DNA of 64,000 nucleotides from Vibrio penaeicida (GCF_002933855.1 NZ_BFAQ01000011.1:185442-249441), one strand, 5' to 3'; positions 46,912 through 56,659 are shown, numbered from the stretch's first letter. The notes: generated from the letters alone by a model not told the origin. Made by a program: numbers and translations.

Positions 46912-47907
46912 ATGTTAAAGCCTCTTACCCTACTTTCTGCCTCTATCTTGGCGCTTACCAGTTTCCAAGCGGCTGCTAACTGTGACCCTGGTGAGATTGT
47001 TATTAAATTCAGCCACGTGACTAATACCGATAAGCACCCCAAAGGCATTGCAGCATCTTTGCTTGAGAAGCGTGTGAATGAAGAGATGAACGGAAAAGCC
47101 TGTATGCAGGTTTTCCCTAACTCAACGCTTTACGATGACAACAAGGTCCTTGAAGCGTTACTCAACGGAGACGTGCAATTAGCGGCACCATCGCTCTCGA
47201 AGTTTGAAAAATTTACCAAGAAGTACCGTATTTTCGATTTGCCATTTCTGTTTGAAGACGTGGATGCCGTCGACCGTTTCCAAAACTCTGAAGCGGGTGA
47301 CAAGTTAAAAAACGCGATGAAGCGCCGTGGTTTGAAAGGGTTGTCGTTCTGGCACAACGGAATGAAGCAAATGTCTGCGAGCAAGCCGTTGATGTCTCCT
47401 AGCGATGCTGAGGGGTTAAAATTCCGCGTTCAAGCGTCGGATGTATTGGTCGCGCAATTTGAACAGTTAAGGGCAAACCCACAGAAAATGTCGTTCAAAG
47501 AAGTGTACGGTGGCCTTCAAACGAAAGTTATCGATGGGCAGGAAAACACGTGGTCGAACATTTACGGCAAGAAGTTTTTCGAGGTGCAAGATGGCATCAC
47601 CGAAACCAATCATGGCATTTTGGACTACCTAGTGGTGACGTCGAATACATGGTGGAAGGAACTGCCTAAGGACGTTCGTGAAGAGTTTAACGCGATTCTT
47701 GTTGATGTAACGGCTGCACGTAATTCCGCTTCCAGTGAAGTAAACGAAATCAACAAGCAAAACATCATCGCCGCTGGTGGAGTGGTGAGATCGTTGACAC
47801 CAGAGCAGCGCCAAGAGTGGGTGACAGCACTTCAACCTGTTTGGAAGAAATTCGAAAAAGACATCGGTGCAGATTTGATCGAAGCCGCTTTAGCTTCAAA
47901 TAAATAA
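46912..47907 (+). CDS. dctP: TRAP C4-dicarboxylate-binding protein DctP
   Basis: A 331-residue periplasmic binding protein. The signal peptide MLKPLTLLSASILALTSFQAAA ends near residue 22. The family motifs IKFSHVTNTDKHPKGIAA, GLKFRVQASDV (carboxylate-binding Arg) and KVIDGQENTWSNIY match C4-dicarboxylate DctP. AAGGAGAAT ribosome site. First gene of dctPQM; a GGCGCAG/CTGCGCC hairpin follows it and probably lowers downstream expression. Likely ligands are succinate, fumarate and malate. Confidence 0.93.
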   Translation: MLKPLTLLSASILALTSFQAAANCDPGEIVIKFSHVTNTDKHPKGIAASLLEKRVNEEMNGKACMQVFPNSTLYDDNKVLEALLNGDVQLAAPSLSKFEKFTKKYRIFDLPFLFEDVDAVDRFQNSEAGDKLKNAMKRRGLKGLSFWHNGMKQMSASKPLMSPSDAEGLKFRVQASDVLVAQFEQLRANPQKMSFKEVYGGLQTKVIDGQENTWSNIYGKKFFEVQDGITETNHGILDYLVVTSNTWWKELPKDVREEFNAILVDVTAARNSASSEVNEINKQNIIAAGGVVRSLTPEQRQEWVTALQPVWKKFEKDIGADLIEAALASNK

Positions 47908-47917
47908 TAAAAATAAT

Positions 47918-47942
47918 GGCGCAGCACACACTGCGCCTTTTC
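47918..47942 (+). promoter_or_regulatory. Intercistronic hairpin between dctP and dctQ
   Basis: GGCGCAG / CTGCGCC stem with loop CACACA and TTTTCCT tail; probably an attenuating or stabilising element. Confidence 0.6.
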
Positions 47943-47976
47943 CTCTAAATTATTCCTAATACAGCGGAGTATCTGT

Positions 47977-48600
47977 ATGGAACAGTCCTTATTTACTCGA
48001 GTCGGTAAGGTAACGGATCAAATCGAAGAAACACTGATTGCGTTGTTTCTTGGAAGTATGACCCTACTTACCTTTGCTAATGTGGTGTTTCGTTATGTGT
48101 TTAACGACAACATCCTTTGGGCACTGGAACTGACCGTTTTTCTCTTTGCCTGGATGGTACTTGTCGGCGCTTCTTATGGCGTGAAAAAACATTTCCACAT
48201 TGGTGTGGATGTCATTATTAACCTCGCACCGGAGCGGGGAAGAAAGATGTACGCATTAGTCGCCGTCGCGCTGTGCCTTCTCTTTTCCATTTTGTTGTTT
48301 ATTGGTTCTTGGAATTATTGGTTTCCGTTTGTGACTGAGCGCGCATGGTACGAGACCGACGATATTCCTATGCCGGAAATTCTGCAATTCCTATCCGATT
48401 GGATGAATGAAGGCGAGCGCTACGAAAAAATGCCACGCTTTATCCCTTACGCTGCACTTCCAATTGGTATGGCGTTACTAACCTTTCGCTTTGCTCAATG
48501 CGCGTGGCAAATCGCGACAGGAAAAATAGACCGTCTGATTTCCAGCCATGAAGCGGAAGAAGATTTAGAAGCATTGAAATCTGAAAGCAAGGAGAGCTAA
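47977..48600 (+). CDS. dctQ: TRAP small permease DctQ
   Basis: A 207-residue inner-membrane protein with four TM segments. The DctQ motifs NVVFRYVFNDNILWALELTVFLFAWMVLVGASYG and KKHFHIGVDVI are near residues 30-75. A loop of about 40 residues separates the last two TMs, longer than usual. It pairs with DctM, whose gene starts four bases later. Confidence 0.92.
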   Translation: MEQSLFTRVGKVTDQIEETLIALFLGSMTLLTFANVVFRYVFNDNILWALELTVFLFAWMVLVGASYGVKKHFHIGVDVIINLAPERGRKMYALVAVALCLLFSILLFIGSWNYWFPFVTERAWYETDDIPMPEILQFLSDWMNEGERYEKMPRFIPYAALPIGMALLTFRFAQCAWQIATGKIDRLISSHEAEEDLEALKSESKES

Positions 48601-48603
48601 GCC

Positions 48604-49965
48604 ATGGACATTTTATTGCTGTTTATTATGGTCATAGGCTTCATGTTAATTGGTGTACCCATTGCGGTATCCCTTGGCCTTGCCAGTGTCCTATTTCTGT
48701 TGCTGCATTCCGATGCGTCATTGGCGTCTGTTGCCCAAACTTTATTTAATGCGTTTGCTGGGCATTATACTTTACTGGCAATTCCGTTTTTTATACTCGC
48801 CTCTAGCTTCATGTCTACGGGTGGGGTTGCCCGCAGAATCATTCGTTTCGCGATTGCGATGGTCGGTTGGTTCCGTGGTGGTTTAGCAATGGCATCGGTC
48901 GTGGCGTGTATGATGTTTGCTGCGCTGTCTGGCTCCTCTCCTGCGACGGTGGTGGCTATCGGTAGTATTGTTATTGCGGGCATGGTGAAGAACGGATATT
49001 CCAAAGAGTTCGCCGCCGGTGTTATTTGTAATGCGGGGACATTGGGGATTCTTATTCCACCATCCATCGTGATGGTTGTATACGCTGCAGCGACGGATGT
49101 TTCTGTTGGGCGTATGTTCTTAGGTGGTGTAATTCCTGGCTTGCTTGCTGGGGTGATGTTGATGATTGCCATCTATATTGCGGCAAGAGTCAAAAACCTG
49201 CCAGCACAACCTTTCGTGGGTTGGGGCGAAGCCTTTGCGGCAGCGAAAGATGCAAGCTGGGGCTTATTGCTGATCGTGATCATTCTTGGTGGGATTTATG
49301 GTGGAGTATTTACTCCTACAGAAGCAGCAGCGGTAGCGGCTGTGTATTCTTTCCTTATTGCAAACTTCATCTACAAAGACATGGGACCGTTTGCAGATAA
49401 AGAAAACACCAAGCCGTTGTTGGTGAAAGTGTTCCAAACCTTTGTTCACAAAGACACAAAGAACACGCTATTTGATGCGGGTAAGCTAACGATTATGTTG
49501 CTGTTCATCATCGCTAATGCGTTGATCTTAAAACACGTGCTTACAGAAGAACGCATTCCTCAGATGATTACCGAGTCAATGCTATCGGCGGGCTTAGGAC
49601 CCATAACCTTCCTTATTGTTGTGAACGTCTTGCTGCTTATTGGTGGGCAATTTATGGAGCCTTCGGGCTTGTTGATCATCGTTGCTCCATTGGTTTTCCC
49701 TATTGCTATTGCATTAGGCATCGACCCTATCCATCTTGGCATTATGATGGTTGTGAATATGGAAATAGGAATGATAACCCCACCTGTTGGGCTCAATTTG
49801 TTTGTGACGGCGGGGGTAGCGAAAATGTCGATGATGAATGTGGTTAAAGCCGCTCTACCTTGGGTAGCGGTGATGTTCCTCTTCCTCGTGATTGTCACTT
49901 ATGTTCCATGGGTATCGACGTGGTTACCGACCACACTTATGGGACCCGAAATAATTACTAAATAG
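48604..49965 (+). CDS. dctM: TRAP large permease DctM
   Basis: A 453-residue inner-membrane protein with about 12 TM segments that forms the transport channel and couples uptake to Na+ or H+ gradients. Family features include ALSGSSPATVVAIGSI, NAGTLGILIPPSIVMVVYAA, YGGVFTPTEAAAVAAVY and the C-terminal NMEIGMITPPVGLNLFV. Last gene of dctPQM. Confidence 0.94.
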   Translation: MDILLLFIMVIGFMLIGVPIAVSLGLASVLFLLLHSDASLASVAQTLFNAFAGHYTLLAIPFFILASSFMSTGGVARRIIRFAIAMVGWFRGGLAMASVVACMMFAALSGSSPATVVAIGSIVIAGMVKNGYSKEFAAGVICNAGTLGILIPPSIVMVVYAAATDVSVGRMFLGGVIPGLLAGVMLMIAIYIAARVKNLPAQPFVGWGEAFAAAKDASWGLLLIVIILGGIYGGVFTPTEAAAVAAVYSFLIANFIYKDMGPFADKENTKPLLVKVFQTFVHKDTKNTLFDAGKLTIMLLFIIANALILKHVLTEERIPQMITESMLSAGLGPITFLIVVNVLLLIGGQFMEPSGLLIIVAPLVFPIAIALGIDPIHLGIMMVVNMEIGMITPPVGLNLFVTAGVAKMSMMNVVKAALPWVAVMFLFLVIVTYVPWVSTWLPTTLMGPEIITK

Positions 49966-50021
49966 AAGCGAAGCGTAGAGACACCCTACACTCAACCGTT
50001 ATCGCTCAATAAACCGCACTT

Positions 50022-50051
50022 GCCCTGCTTTCCCCAGCAGGGCTTTTTTTG
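50022..50051. terminator. Terminator between the two TRAP operons
   Basis: GCCCTGCT..AGCAGGGC stem with loop TTCCCC and a T-run on the plus strand. It lies between convergent operons and may serve both. Confidence 0.85.
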
Positions 50052-50069
50052 TTCTCACCTAACACTTGT

Positions 50070-51347
50070 TTAGTCCATAGTCCCCGGTAACCAAAGTGAT
50101 ATCTGCGGTACAAAAGTGAGTAGCAGTAACACTGCAATCAACATGGCAAGAAACGGCAGGACTTCTTTAACAAATTCTTTTACGGAAACCTTACTGATAC
50201 TGCAAGCTGTGAACATCAAAGTGCCCAGAGGAGGGGTAACGCCAGCAATGGTGAGGTTCAGTACCATCACAATGCCAAAGTGAACTGGGTCAATGCCGAC
50301 TTTGGTGATAATGGGGACCAAAATGGGCGTTAGAATAATCAGAGCCGCGCCTCCCTCTATGAACATGCCAACCGCTACCAACAAAAGATTGATGATAAGG
50401 AGTAGCAAGTAGGGATTATCGGTTATCGCCAGCATGGCATTGGCAACCTGAACAGGTAACCTTTCCCAAGAAAGATAAAAACTGAACGTCGAAGCCGCGC
50501 AGATTATGAACATAACAGTGGACGTTGCGATAACGGTCTCTTTCATAATTTCAGGAAGTGCTTTCACCGAAAACTGTCGGTGAATGTAGCCCACGATTAT
50601 GGCGTAGATCACCGCAATTGCGCCCGCTTCGGTTGGGGTAAAGAAGCCAAATCTTATCCCCCCAATGATTCCGATAGGAACCATTAACGACCACGAGGCA
50701 TTTCTCAGGGCGATTAAGCGATCAGTCAGCGATGACTTTTGTGGTTGAGAAGGGGCGTATTGACGAATTCTCGATATACGATGCGCAACGATCATCAAAG
50801 CAATGCAAAGCACAATACCGGGAATAACGCCCGCTAAGAATAGCTTGCCAATCGAAACATCGCCCATGTACCCATACAGGATTAGCCCAATCCCCGGGGG
50901 AATAATGACACTAATAATGGAGGAGCAAGCTGTGACTGCCGCCGAGAATGCAGTGTGATAGCCCCGCTGATTCATTTGCGGAACCATAATTTTGCTTTGC
51001 ATGGCGGTATCGGCATTGGCACTACCAGACATGCCACCCATAAGCGTACTGAGTAAAATGTTGACTTGCGCTAACCCGCCAACTCGGTGCCCTGTCAGGC
51101 TATCCGCTAACTTCATGAGCCGATCTGTAATGCCAGAATGGTTCATGATGACGCCTGTCATGATGAAAAAAGGGATAGCCAAAAGAGGGAACGAGTGAGT
51201 AACGGCGACAAAGCGCTGGATGAAGATTTGGTGCTGAATGCCATTTGTCATCATGAAAAACGATAGCCCAGCAATCGCCAAAGCGAAGGCGACAGGTACA
51301 TTGGCAGCAAACAGCAGAAACAGAATGAAAACAGGGAGTAGATCCAT
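50070..51347 (-). CDS. TRAP transporter large permease, second system
   Basis: A 425-residue DctM-family permease with about 12 TM segments. Features include MGGMSGSANADTAMQSKIMVP, SSIISVIIPPGIGLILYGY, FGFFTPTEAGAIAVIYAI and NLTIAGVTPPLGTLMFTA. Its ATG overlaps the stop of the small permease by one base. It is paired with its own small permease and binding protein and is clearly distinct in sequence from the dctPQM set. Confidence 0.9.
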   Translation of the reverse strand: MDLLPVFILFLLFAANVPVAFALAIAGLSFFMMTNGIQHQIFIQRFVAVTHSFPLLAIPFFIMTGVIMNHSGITDRLMKLADSLTGHRVGGLAQVNILLSTLMGGMSGSANADTAMQSKIMVPQMNQRGYHTAFSAAVTACSSIISVIIPPGIGLILYGYMGDVSIGKLFLAGVIPGIVLCIALMIVAHRISRIRQYAPSQPQKSSLTDRLIALRNASWSLMVPIGIIGGIRFGFFTPTEAGAIAVIYAIIVGYIHRQFSVKALPEIMKETVIATSTVMFIICAASTFSFYLSWERLPVQVANAMLAITDNPYLLLLIINLLLVAVGMFIEGGAALIILTPILVPIITKVGIDPVHFGIVMVLNLTIAGVTPPLGTLMFTACSISKVSVKEFVKEVLPFLAMLIAVLLLLTFVPQISLWLPGTMD

Positions 51348-51844
51348 TACTTCGCCTCCACTTTATTATCAGAATCGGTCACGTCTGATTTGATGAGAAT
51401 ATGACATACAGCGTGGATAAACATGAAAAGAAAAGACAAGCATGTCGCGAGATAAACAAATGAAAACGGGAGTCGTAATACCGGAGACGGGCGATTCCAT
51501 GACTGGAAAGCCAGTACTGAAGCGAGATAAAAACTGTACGCCAGAAAAACCATGATCAAAGTGGTCGTGACAAAGGCTAATTTCCTACGAACGTTTTGCG
51601 GTAATGCATCGACAAAAACAGGGACACCAATGTGCAAACTTTTTCGATAGCAAACGGATGCCCCCATAAAGACCAGCCAGGTAAAGGCGATGCCTGACAA
51701 TTCGGTCGTCCAGGTAGCGGGTTGCTCTGTAATGTAGCGAGTGACTACACCCCATACGACCGAACCTAACACTAAGCTCATGGCAATCAAAGCGAGTGTG
51801 GTTTCAATGTTACCAAGTACCTTTGATACTCTTTTTGCTGCCAT
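51347..51844 (-). CDS. TRAP transporter small permease, second system
   Basis: A 165-residue DctQ-family protein with four TM segments; TYITEQPATWTTELSGIAFTW and GASVCYRKSLHIGVPVFVD correspond to the family core. It lies between the binding protein gene (113 bases upstream) and the large permease gene (one-base overlap). Confidence 0.87.
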   Translation of the reverse strand: MAAKRVSKVLGNIETTLALIAMSLVLGSVVWGVVTRYITEQPATWTTELSGIAFTWLVFMGASVCYRKSLHIGVPVFVDALPQNVRRKLAFVTTTLIMVFLAYSFYLASVLAFQSWNRPSPVLRLPFSFVYLATCLSFLFMFIHAVCHILIKSDVTDSDNKVEAK

Positions 51845-51957
51845 GAATCGTCTCCTTACAATCCCAAACCTAGGTCTTCTTATCGTGAAAGCGAACCAAT
51901 GTCCGCTAAACTTAGCGTCATGGGGTCGCTTTGGGGTATCGCTTTTAGGTAGGCAAG

Positions 51958-52935
51958 TTAGTTATCTAATATTTCACGGACTTTGGCATGAAGCCCATCC
52001 GACCATTTAGGGAACTTACCGTATACTGGTGCTGTCGCTTTTTGGAATGCCTTGGCATCCACATTTTTATGGACGGTAACACCTTCGGCGCGCAGTTTGT
52101 CGAGTAAGGTTTCTGTCGTACTGACGGAAAGCTCTGTCATGTATTCACCTGCTGTGATCGCTTCTTCGGCGAGAATGGTTTGAATGTCTTGAGGTAAATT
52201 AGCGAAGTAGTCTGCGTTAATTACAAGCCCAATGAATGCTTTAAAGTGACTCGTTAGCGAAACGTGCTTCTTACTTTCATACAGTTTAGCGGCATACAGT
52301 GAGCCCAAGGGTGCTTCGGCTGCATCGACTACGCCAGAGGAAAGCCCGGTATACACTTCAGACCAAGCCAATTGTGTCGCACGAGCGCCCATAGCTTTTA
52401 CGGTTTCTATCCACATTACATTAGGTGGAACTCGCATGGAGACCCCTTTCAAATCGGACGGGGAAAGAATCGCTTTGTTTGAAATGATGTGTCTTTCGCC
52501 AAACAACCAATTCATGGCAAGAACTTCAAAATTACCATTCTTCTTAACCGTGCTCTTCATAGATTGGTACAGAGATGAATCTAATAGCTTTTTAAAATCT
52601 TTCGGATCTTCCAGTAAATACGGACCATTCAGTACACCAAAATCTGGCGCGTAGTCGGATAGATAACCAGGGTCGGCGGTTTGGATGACAGGAAGACCTA
52701 GCTTGACTTGCTCATATACTTCGAGGTTCGTGCCTAGTTCACCATTAGGGTGAATGGTGATTTTGATTTTACCGCCAGAACGTTTTTCGACGTTAGCAGC
52801 ATAGTATTCCAATGCTTGATGCAGTGGCTCTTGGTTAGAGGTGACGTGAGCGAGCTTAAGTTCATATTCGGCAGAGAATACTGATGTCGAGATCAGTATC
52901 ATCAAAGCCATTATTGATCTGAGAAAACGTTCCAT
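51958..52935 (-). CDS. TRAP substrate-binding protein, second system
   Basis: A 325-residue periplasmic protein with a signal peptide (residues 1-22, ending FSA). DctP-family patterns are LKLAHVTSNQEPLHQAL, ITIHPNGELGTNLEVYEQVK, GVSMRVPPNV (carboxylate-binding Arg) and GVVDAAEAPL where DctP has DGQENT. GGAGTAACAC precedes the ATG. The ligand probably differs from C4-dicarboxylates given the altered pocket motif. Its upstream region carries a 13-base perfect dyad. Confidence 0.9.
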   Translation of the reverse strand: MERFLRSIMALMILISTSVFSAEYELKLAHVTSNQEPLHQALEYYAANVEKRSGGKIKITIHPNGELGTNLEVYEQVKLGLPVIQTADPGYLSDYAPDFGVLNGPYLLEDPKDFKKLLDSSLYQSMKSTVKKNGNFEVLAMNWLFGERHIISNKAILSPSDLKGVSMRVPPNVMWIETVKAMGARATQLAWSEVYTGLSSGVVDAAEAPLGSLYAAKLYESKKHVSLTSHFKAFIGLVINADYFANLPQDIQTILAEEAITAGEYMTELSVSTTETLLDKLRAEGVTVHKNVDAKAFQKATAPVYGKFPKWSDGLHAKVREILDN

Positions 52936-53130
52936 GTGTTACTCCTGATTTTTTCAAGAAAACTGAAATTGCATAGCGGAAGAATCCGCTTGGTGTCGCG
53001 TAGACACTACATAAGGTACAGCTTGAGCAGCTGGCGGCACTGACTTGCTCTGGTACTTCACTGTTTCCGAGTGGACGGCTTCTCTGGTCGCAGAAGGAAC
53101 AAGATAGAATCTCAGTTACGTGCTTGGAAT

Positions 53131-53169
53131 TAAATCCATATATAAAAGTAAATTTCATATATGGATTTA
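53131..53169. promoter_or_regulatory. Large perfect dyad upstream of the second TRAP operon
   Basis: 13-base perfect arms TAAATCCATATAT and ATATATGGATTTA with a 13-base A/T-rich centre. It lies about 200 bases upstream of the binding-protein start and about 160 bases from the end of dctD. No T-run, so an operator is more likely than a terminator. Confidence 0.55.
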
Positions 53170-53278
53170 CGTTATCGTTTGTGTGGTCAAAAAACAACCA
53201 GTCATGCGGGGGCAATAGTAAAAGTGTGATGATTGGCAGTGAAACTGCGAATTGAATGAGGGCTTTGTTTCATATTTT

Positions 53279-53306
53279 GAGCCCACCTATAGAGGTCGTG
53301 GGCTCA
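53279..53306. terminator. Hairpin downstream of dctD
   Basis: TGAGCCCAC / GTGGGCTCA, 9-base arms and 10-base loop, just after the dctD stop on the minus strand. Weak T-run, so the terminator role is tentative. Confidence 0.5.
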
Positions 53307-53331
53307 ACAGGACTCGAAAGGTCAACACACG

Positions 53332-54669
53332 TTAACTCTTAAAGCTGTCTTTATTAATGCCAAATTTCTGCATCTTGTCGTACAGGGTTTTTCTCGGGAG
53401 GTTTAGGGCAGACATGGTGTCTTTAATACTGCCGTCATGGGAAGACAAGGCTTGTTCAATCAGAGCTTTTTCAAAATCAGCCACTTGCTCTGCCAGCCCT
53501 AGCTGCGATTTTGGCCTTGTAGCTTCTCCGAGTTGGTTTAATTTTCCGAGTAAAACGAACCGTTCCGCAGCATTTCTTAGCTCTCGAACATTGCCTGGCC
53601 AGTCATGAGCGAGTAATGCTTGCAAATCGGTAGATGGCAGTGAGGTAGCCGCTTTGCCGTAGCGTGCAGCAGCAACGAGCAAAAAATGGTGGAATAGGGC
53701 AGGGATGTCCTCTTTTCTCTCCCTCAGAGGCGGCAAATCCAGAGTCACTACGTTTAAACGGTAGTAGAGATCTTGTCGAAACGTACCTTGTGATGCAGCG
53801 TCTTTTAAGTCGGTTTTGGTAGCCGCAATAACACGTATGTCTAACCCAATACTCTTATTGGAGCCGATCCTTTCGATCTGTCTCTCTTGCAGTACTCGCA
53901 AAAGTCGAATTTGGGCTTGCATTGGCATGGATTCAATTTCATCCAAAAATAGGGTGCCACCTTGGGCGTATTCGAACTTACCGACTCGAAGGCTATCTGC
54001 GCCGGTATACGCGCCTTTTTCATGACCATAGAGCTCACTTTCAATCAGGTTTTCTGGTACTGCTCCACAGTTAACCGCAACAAAGTTTTGTTCTCTGCGG
54101 CTGCTTTGTTCATGGAGTGAACGTGCAACCAATTCTTTCCCTGTTCCCGTTTCTCCAAACAGTAGAATATCGGCGTTTGTGTCAGCGATATGGGTAATGG
54201 TGTCACGAAGATCTTGGATACTGTCAGTATTACCGATAATTCTAGGACCGAGCGCTTGGTTGGCTTTTAAAGCGCGTTTGAGTTTCTGGTTTTCCAGTGT
54301 GAGTTTTCTGCGTTCAATGGCGCGTTTTACTGTATCGATGAGCCTGTCGTTCGAAAACGGTTTTTCGATGAAGTCGTAAGCACCATCATGCATTGATTGC
54401 ACTGCCATTGATATATCACCGTGACCCGTAATTAAAATGACTGGCAGGTCTTCATCTTTCGCCTTGATGGAGTTCAATAACTGTTGTCCATTAATGCCAG
54501 GTAATCGAATGTCGGTGACAACGACATAAGGTGGATCATCTTCGTCGAACGCGAGCAAAGCAGACTCCGCATCTGGAAACCCAGTGGCTTGAATATCAGC
54601 AAGTTCGAAAGCTTGTTCCATTGCGATTCTGAGATCTTCTTCATCATCGACAAAGTGTATATGAGACAT
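53332..54669 (-). CDS. dctD: Sigma-54-dependent response regulator DctD
   Basis: A 445-residue activator. The receiver has phospho-acceptor VVTDIRLPGING. The AAA+ domain has Walker A GETGTGKE, the sigma-54 contact loop as GAYTGA (a tolerated variant of GAFTGA) and Walker B GGTLFLDEI. The C-terminal Fis-type helix-turn-helix includes GSIKDTMSALNLPRKTLYDKMQK. It acts with the adjacent sensor DctB and probably drives dctPQM from the sigma-54 promoter near 46837. Confidence 0.93.
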   Translation of the reverse strand: MSHIHFVDDEEDLRIAMEQAFELADIQATGFPDAESALLAFDEDDPPYVVVTDIRLPGINGQQLLNSIKAKDEDLPVILITGHGDISMAVQSMHDGAYDFIEKPFSNDRLIDTVKRAIERRKLTLENQKLKRALKANQALGPRIIGNTDSIQDLRDTITHIADTNADILLFGETGTGKELVARSLHEQSSRREQNFVAVNCGAVPENLIESELYGHEKGAYTGADSLRVGKFEYAQGGTLFLDEIESMPMQAQIRLLRVLQERQIERIGSNKSIGLDIRVIAATKTDLKDAASQGTFRQDLYYRLNVVTLDLPPLRERKEDIPALFHHFLLVAAARYGKAATSLPSTDLQALLAHDWPGNVRELRNAAERFVLLGKLNQLGEATRPKSQLGLAEQVADFEKALIEQALSSHDGSIKDTMSALNLPRKTLYDKMQKFGINKDSFKS

Positions 54670-54677
54670 ACTCGTTC

Positions 54678-56468
54678 CTAAATTTTGGGCAGCAGAAGCC
54701 GGAACTTGGCACCCGAGTGTTCTGTATTACTCGCTTGCAGTTCGCCATCCATGCTTTGCATGATTTGCTGAGATATGGACAAGCCTAATCCCAAGCCATT
54801 TTGCTTCGTGGTATAAAAAGGCTCAAACAGTTGATTGAGCGTATCTTGCGCAATGCCAGGACCGGTATCTTCAATATCAATGATGACGTGGTTTGGCGTT
54901 GCATGCAGCGTAAGTTGAATTTGTTTTTGTGGCTGCATGTCCATCGCTTGAATGGCATTGGTGAATAAATTCACGAGTACTTGTTCAAGCTGAATGGGGT
55001 TAATTTTCGCATTGAGAGCTTGCTCCAGCCCATGGCACTCCAATTGGGTATGGGTATCTTTTAACTGTGGTTTGAGCAATTCTCGTGTAGCAATGATGAC
55101 AGGGGATATCTGAGTAATAACTCGGTCACTGGCATCACTTTTTTTAGCAAATGCTTTGAGTTGTTGGCTGATCTTCGCCATGCGTTCGGTTAACACAGAA
55201 ATTCTATGAAGATTCTGGTCGACCTTATCGTGTCGGGATTTCTCCAAAAATAGCAGGGCGTTATCGGCATAGCTGCGAATCGCTGCTAATGGATTATTGA
55301 GTTCATGGCTGATGCTGGTGGACATTTGCCCTAGCACTGCCAATTTCGCCGCTTGAATCAATTCTTCTTGAGTTTGCCTAAGTGCAGATTCGGTTTCCGC
55401 TCGGACTTTAATTTCTTCTTGAAGCTCTGCTGTACGCACCATAACTTGAAATTCAAGTTTTTGTTTAGATTCCACCTGAATCCGCTCGATTTGTCGCTGT
55501 TTAGATTTTTGTTGGCGAATGATGATACTCGCCAAATACAACAAAACGAAAACCAAGGTATTTAGGGCAATCAACGCTGCAACTTTCCAAACTAGGTTTA
55601 GTTTTGGGCTTAATACGCGAACCGTTAATGAGCTTCCTTTAAGTGGACGCACCACACTTAGGTATTGGTTAAAACTGAAGTATTGATTGAAGAGTGCATT
55701 GGTTCCCTGTAATTGGAGTTCGGCTTCCGGTGCCTCGAAATCCCCTACAAATGAAAGCGCAAAAATATCTCGTTCTAAATAGCGGCGGCTTTTTCTGATT
55801 TCCTCTATTTTGTTTTGTTCCAAAGGATAAAGGCTGTGATACCACCAGTTGACGCGATTGGACATAAAGACAATGTCGTCAGCATCGGTCACAACGAAAA
55901 AACTGTTCTGGCTTGTCCAGTCTTCTTCTATTGTCGATAAATCTTTCTTCACCACTAAAACACCCACGTTATTGCCTGCATGTTTGACTGGGTAAGAATA
56001 GAAGTAACCGCGTCTACCAGAGGTGCTGCCTAGAGCAAAGTATTCCCCTCTTTCTCCTTTGATGGCTTGCTGGAAATAAGGGCGAAATGCGAAGTTTCTT
56101 CCAACAAATGTTTTTTTATTTTGCCAATTGCTCGCAGCAATCGTTGTGCCGATACGATTGATCAAATACGTGTCTGCAGCCCCGACCACACTGTTAACTT
56201 CTTCTAAGTAGCGGTTTGTAATGTCGAGTTGCGCACTGTTGGTAGGTGAAAGAAGCGCATCAACTAATTCATTGTCTTTCGACATTAGCTGGGGAATATA
56301 GGCGTATTTTTCGAGTTGAGTCGCTAAATGATTGCTAAGTTGATCTGCGTGCAAATTTGCTTGATCAAATTGGTTTTGATAACCCAGCCGCCAGCCCCAC
56401 AAACCCAAGATTAAGCTAGAGACTGCGTAGGAGAACATCAAAATAATTGGAATACGCCGCAGAATCAT
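54678..56468 (-). CDS. dctB: C4-dicarboxylate sensor histidine kinase DctB
   Basis: A 596-residue membrane kinase. TM1 is near residues 8-28, a double-PAS (dCache) periplasmic sensor with FAFRPYFQQAIKGERGEYFALG runs to about 290, and TM2 lies near 300-322. A coiled linker precedes the H-box QMSTSISHELNNPLAAIRSYADNA, and the ATPase has DIEDTGPGIAQ and GLGLGLSISQQIM. The FRPYFQQA...YFALGSTSGR segment matches DctB sensors that bind succinate. ATG at 56468 with GAAGAAG upstream; a TTG at 56510 adds 14 residues. Eight bases before dctD. Confidence 0.9.
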   Translation of the reverse strand: MILRRIPIILMFSYAVSSLILGLWGWRLGYQNQFDQANLHADQLSNHLATQLEKYAYIPQLMSKDNELVDALLSPTNSAQLDITNRYLEEVNSVVGAADTYLINRIGTTIAASNWQNKKTFVGRNFAFRPYFQQAIKGERGEYFALGSTSGRRGYFYSYPVKHAGNNVGVLVVKKDLSTIEEDWTSQNSFFVVTDADDIVFMSNRVNWWYHSLYPLEQNKIEEIRKSRRYLERDIFALSFVGDFEAPEAELQLQGTNALFNQYFSFNQYLSVVRPLKGSSLTVRVLSPKLNLVWKVAALIALNTLVFVLLYLASIIIRQQKSKQRQIERIQVESKQKLEFQVMVRTAELQEEIKVRAETESALRQTQEELIQAAKLAVLGQMSTSISHELNNPLAAIRSYADNALLFLEKSRHDKVDQNLHRISVLTERMAKISQQLKAFAKKSDASDRVITQISPVIIATRELLKPQLKDTHTQLECHGLEQALNAKINPIQLEQVLVNLFTNAIQAMDMQPQKQIQLTLHATPNHVIIDIEDTGPGIAQDTLNQLFEPFYTTKQNGLGLGLSISQQIMQSMDGELQASNTEHSGAKFRLLLPKI

Positions 56469-56588
56469 AGAGATAAACTTCTTCAACAACTGATAACGTA
56501 AAAGTAACAAAAAAGAGAAATCTTTGGTGTGCTAAAACAAGACTCGGATCTCTTTTTTATCTTTTCATGAAAAAAACAGATTATTTCC

Positions 56589-56616
56589 CTTGAAAAGCCA
56601 TGTATCGTCCCCATTT
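56589..56616 (+). promoter_or_regulatory. Candidate heat-shock (sigma-32) promoter upstream of tig
   Basis: CTTGAAA, 13-base spacer, CCCCATTT: a near-consensus sigma-32 promoter, about 300 bases before the tig start. Confidence 0.65.
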
Positions 56617-56659
56617 CTCAGAAAACTTTTGCCAAATATTCGAGAAATCAGGACTTGGC

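Noticed and set aside
53036..53050. Possible sigma-54 promoter (GGCACTGACTTGC)
   Set aside because: GG and GC are nine rather than ten bases apart and it points away from the operon it would serve.
52862..53215. 117-residue minus-strand ORF upstream of and overlapping the second TRAP binding-protein gene
   Set aside because: No ribosome site, overlaps a real gene in another frame and shows no domain pattern.
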